A stretch of DNA of 5,400 bases from Actinomycetota bacterium (GTDB lineage Bacteria > Actinomycetota > Thermoleophilia > Gaiellales > Gaiellaceae), in contig JACCUU010000079.1 in assembly GCA_013811645.1 (NCBI GenBank), forward strand, positions 1 through 5,400, written 5' to 3'. Positions 5,146 to 5,400 of the stretch are shown piece by piece. The notes below the pieces were generated by a model. The model was not told where the DNA came from, ran no database searches, and was given only the letters and a program-made list of their open reading frames with translations. Position 1 is the stretch's first letter, and every line of letters begins with the position of its first letter. Position numbers and translations under genes: made by a program.

Positions 5146-5400
5146 TACTTGTCCCGGCTCCCCGGACGGACGAGCCCTGCCCGGGCGCCGGTCGGCTTGC
5201 GCACCGGGCGCTCACGACCAGCGGCCTCCCGCGACCACGGAGGCGACGTGATCCCGAGCCGTGCGACGAGGTAGAGGTGGATGCCGATGAGCGCGATCAG
5301 CGCACCGGGGAGGAGCAGCATGTGGAGCGCGTACCACTTGGCGAGCGTGTCGGACCCGATCTCCGGGCCGCCGGCCAGGAACTGCGAGAGCCAGGGGCCG
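5145..5400 (-). CDS. qcrB: Cytochrome b6-type subunit of menaquinol:cytochrome c reductase, C-terminal part (cut by right edge)
   Basis: The last 84 residues of a gene that enters from the right edge. The fragment begins GPWLSQFLAGGPEIGSDTLA and continues into a membrane helix (about fragment residues 22-48) with KWYALH and GIHLYLVARLGITSPPW. The two histidines, fragment H26 and H41, are separated by 14 residues. This spacing matches the fourth helix of b6-type cytochromes; mitochondrial-type cytochrome b has 13 between the equivalent haem ligands. The protein then ends in a basic tail (GRERPVRKPTGARAGLVRPG and four more residues) instead of continuing into helices 5-8, which are encoded by the next gene. 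The TAA shares its last base with the qcrC ATG, so the two are probably translationally coupled. The haem ligands of the second helix lie outside the window. Confidence 0.88.
   Translation of the reverse strand, partial: GPWLSQFLAGGPEIGSDTLAKWYALHMLLLPGALIALIGIHLYLVARLGITSPPWSREAAGRERPVRKPTGARAGLVRPGSRDK

Noticed and set aside
4291..5400. Photosynthetic cytochrome b6f complex
   Set aside because: Subunit IV is fused to a cytochrome c domain and the genes sit beside menaquinone genes, which fits the respiratory Bacillus-type reductase. Nothing photosynthetic is seen.

Overview
The window is one uninterrupted stretch of bacterial chromosome in which every supported gene is read from the minus strand, so transcription runs from position 5400 towards position 1. 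Composition is uniformly GC-rich. Start codons include many GTG and one TTG, and most genes overlap by 1-7 bases or sit 3 bases apart. The only real gap is about 50 bases (4240-4290). The gene content suggests a non-photosynthetic, respiring, high-GC Gram-positive-like bacterium that uses menaquinone. A deep actinobacterial lineage such as Thermoleophilia or Rubrobacteria is my best guess, but this is inference from gene content and style only. No rRNA, tRNA, mobile element, CRISPR array or repeat family was seen.

Layout in transcription order: (1) the 3' end of a b6-type cytochrome b gene (qcrB, cut by the right edge); (2) qcrC, a subunit-IV-like membrane domain fused to a monohaem cytochrome c; together these are the split-cytochrome-b menaquinol:cytochrome c reductase best known from Bacillus; (3) a short gap with two hairpins and a possible 12-codon leader ORF; (4) a UbiX-type flavin prenyltransferase; (5) menG/ubiE, the last methyltransferase of menaquinone synthesis; (6) a long-chain trans-polyprenyl diphosphate synthase; (7) mqnE, aminofutalosine synthase (radical SAM); (8) a VOC/glyoxalase-fold protein of unknown role; (9) an 85-residue two-helix membrane protein of unknown role; (10) the 5' part of mqnA, chorismate dehydratase, cut by the left edge.

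The genes fit together as a menaquinone module. MqnA and MqnE perform the first two steps of the futalosine pathway from chorismate. The polyprenyl diphosphate synthase supplies the side chain. UbiX supplies prenylated FMN for a UbiD-type decarboxylase, which is not in the window. MenG methylates demethylmenaquinone. The quinone then feeds the bc complex encoded just upstream. MqnC, MqnD, the UbiA-type prenyltransferase and the UbiD-type decarboxylase are absent here and may lie beyond the edges. The least explained parts are the VOC protein, the small membrane protein and the hairpin/leader region before ubiX. I see no wholly new system, but these three deserve a second look.
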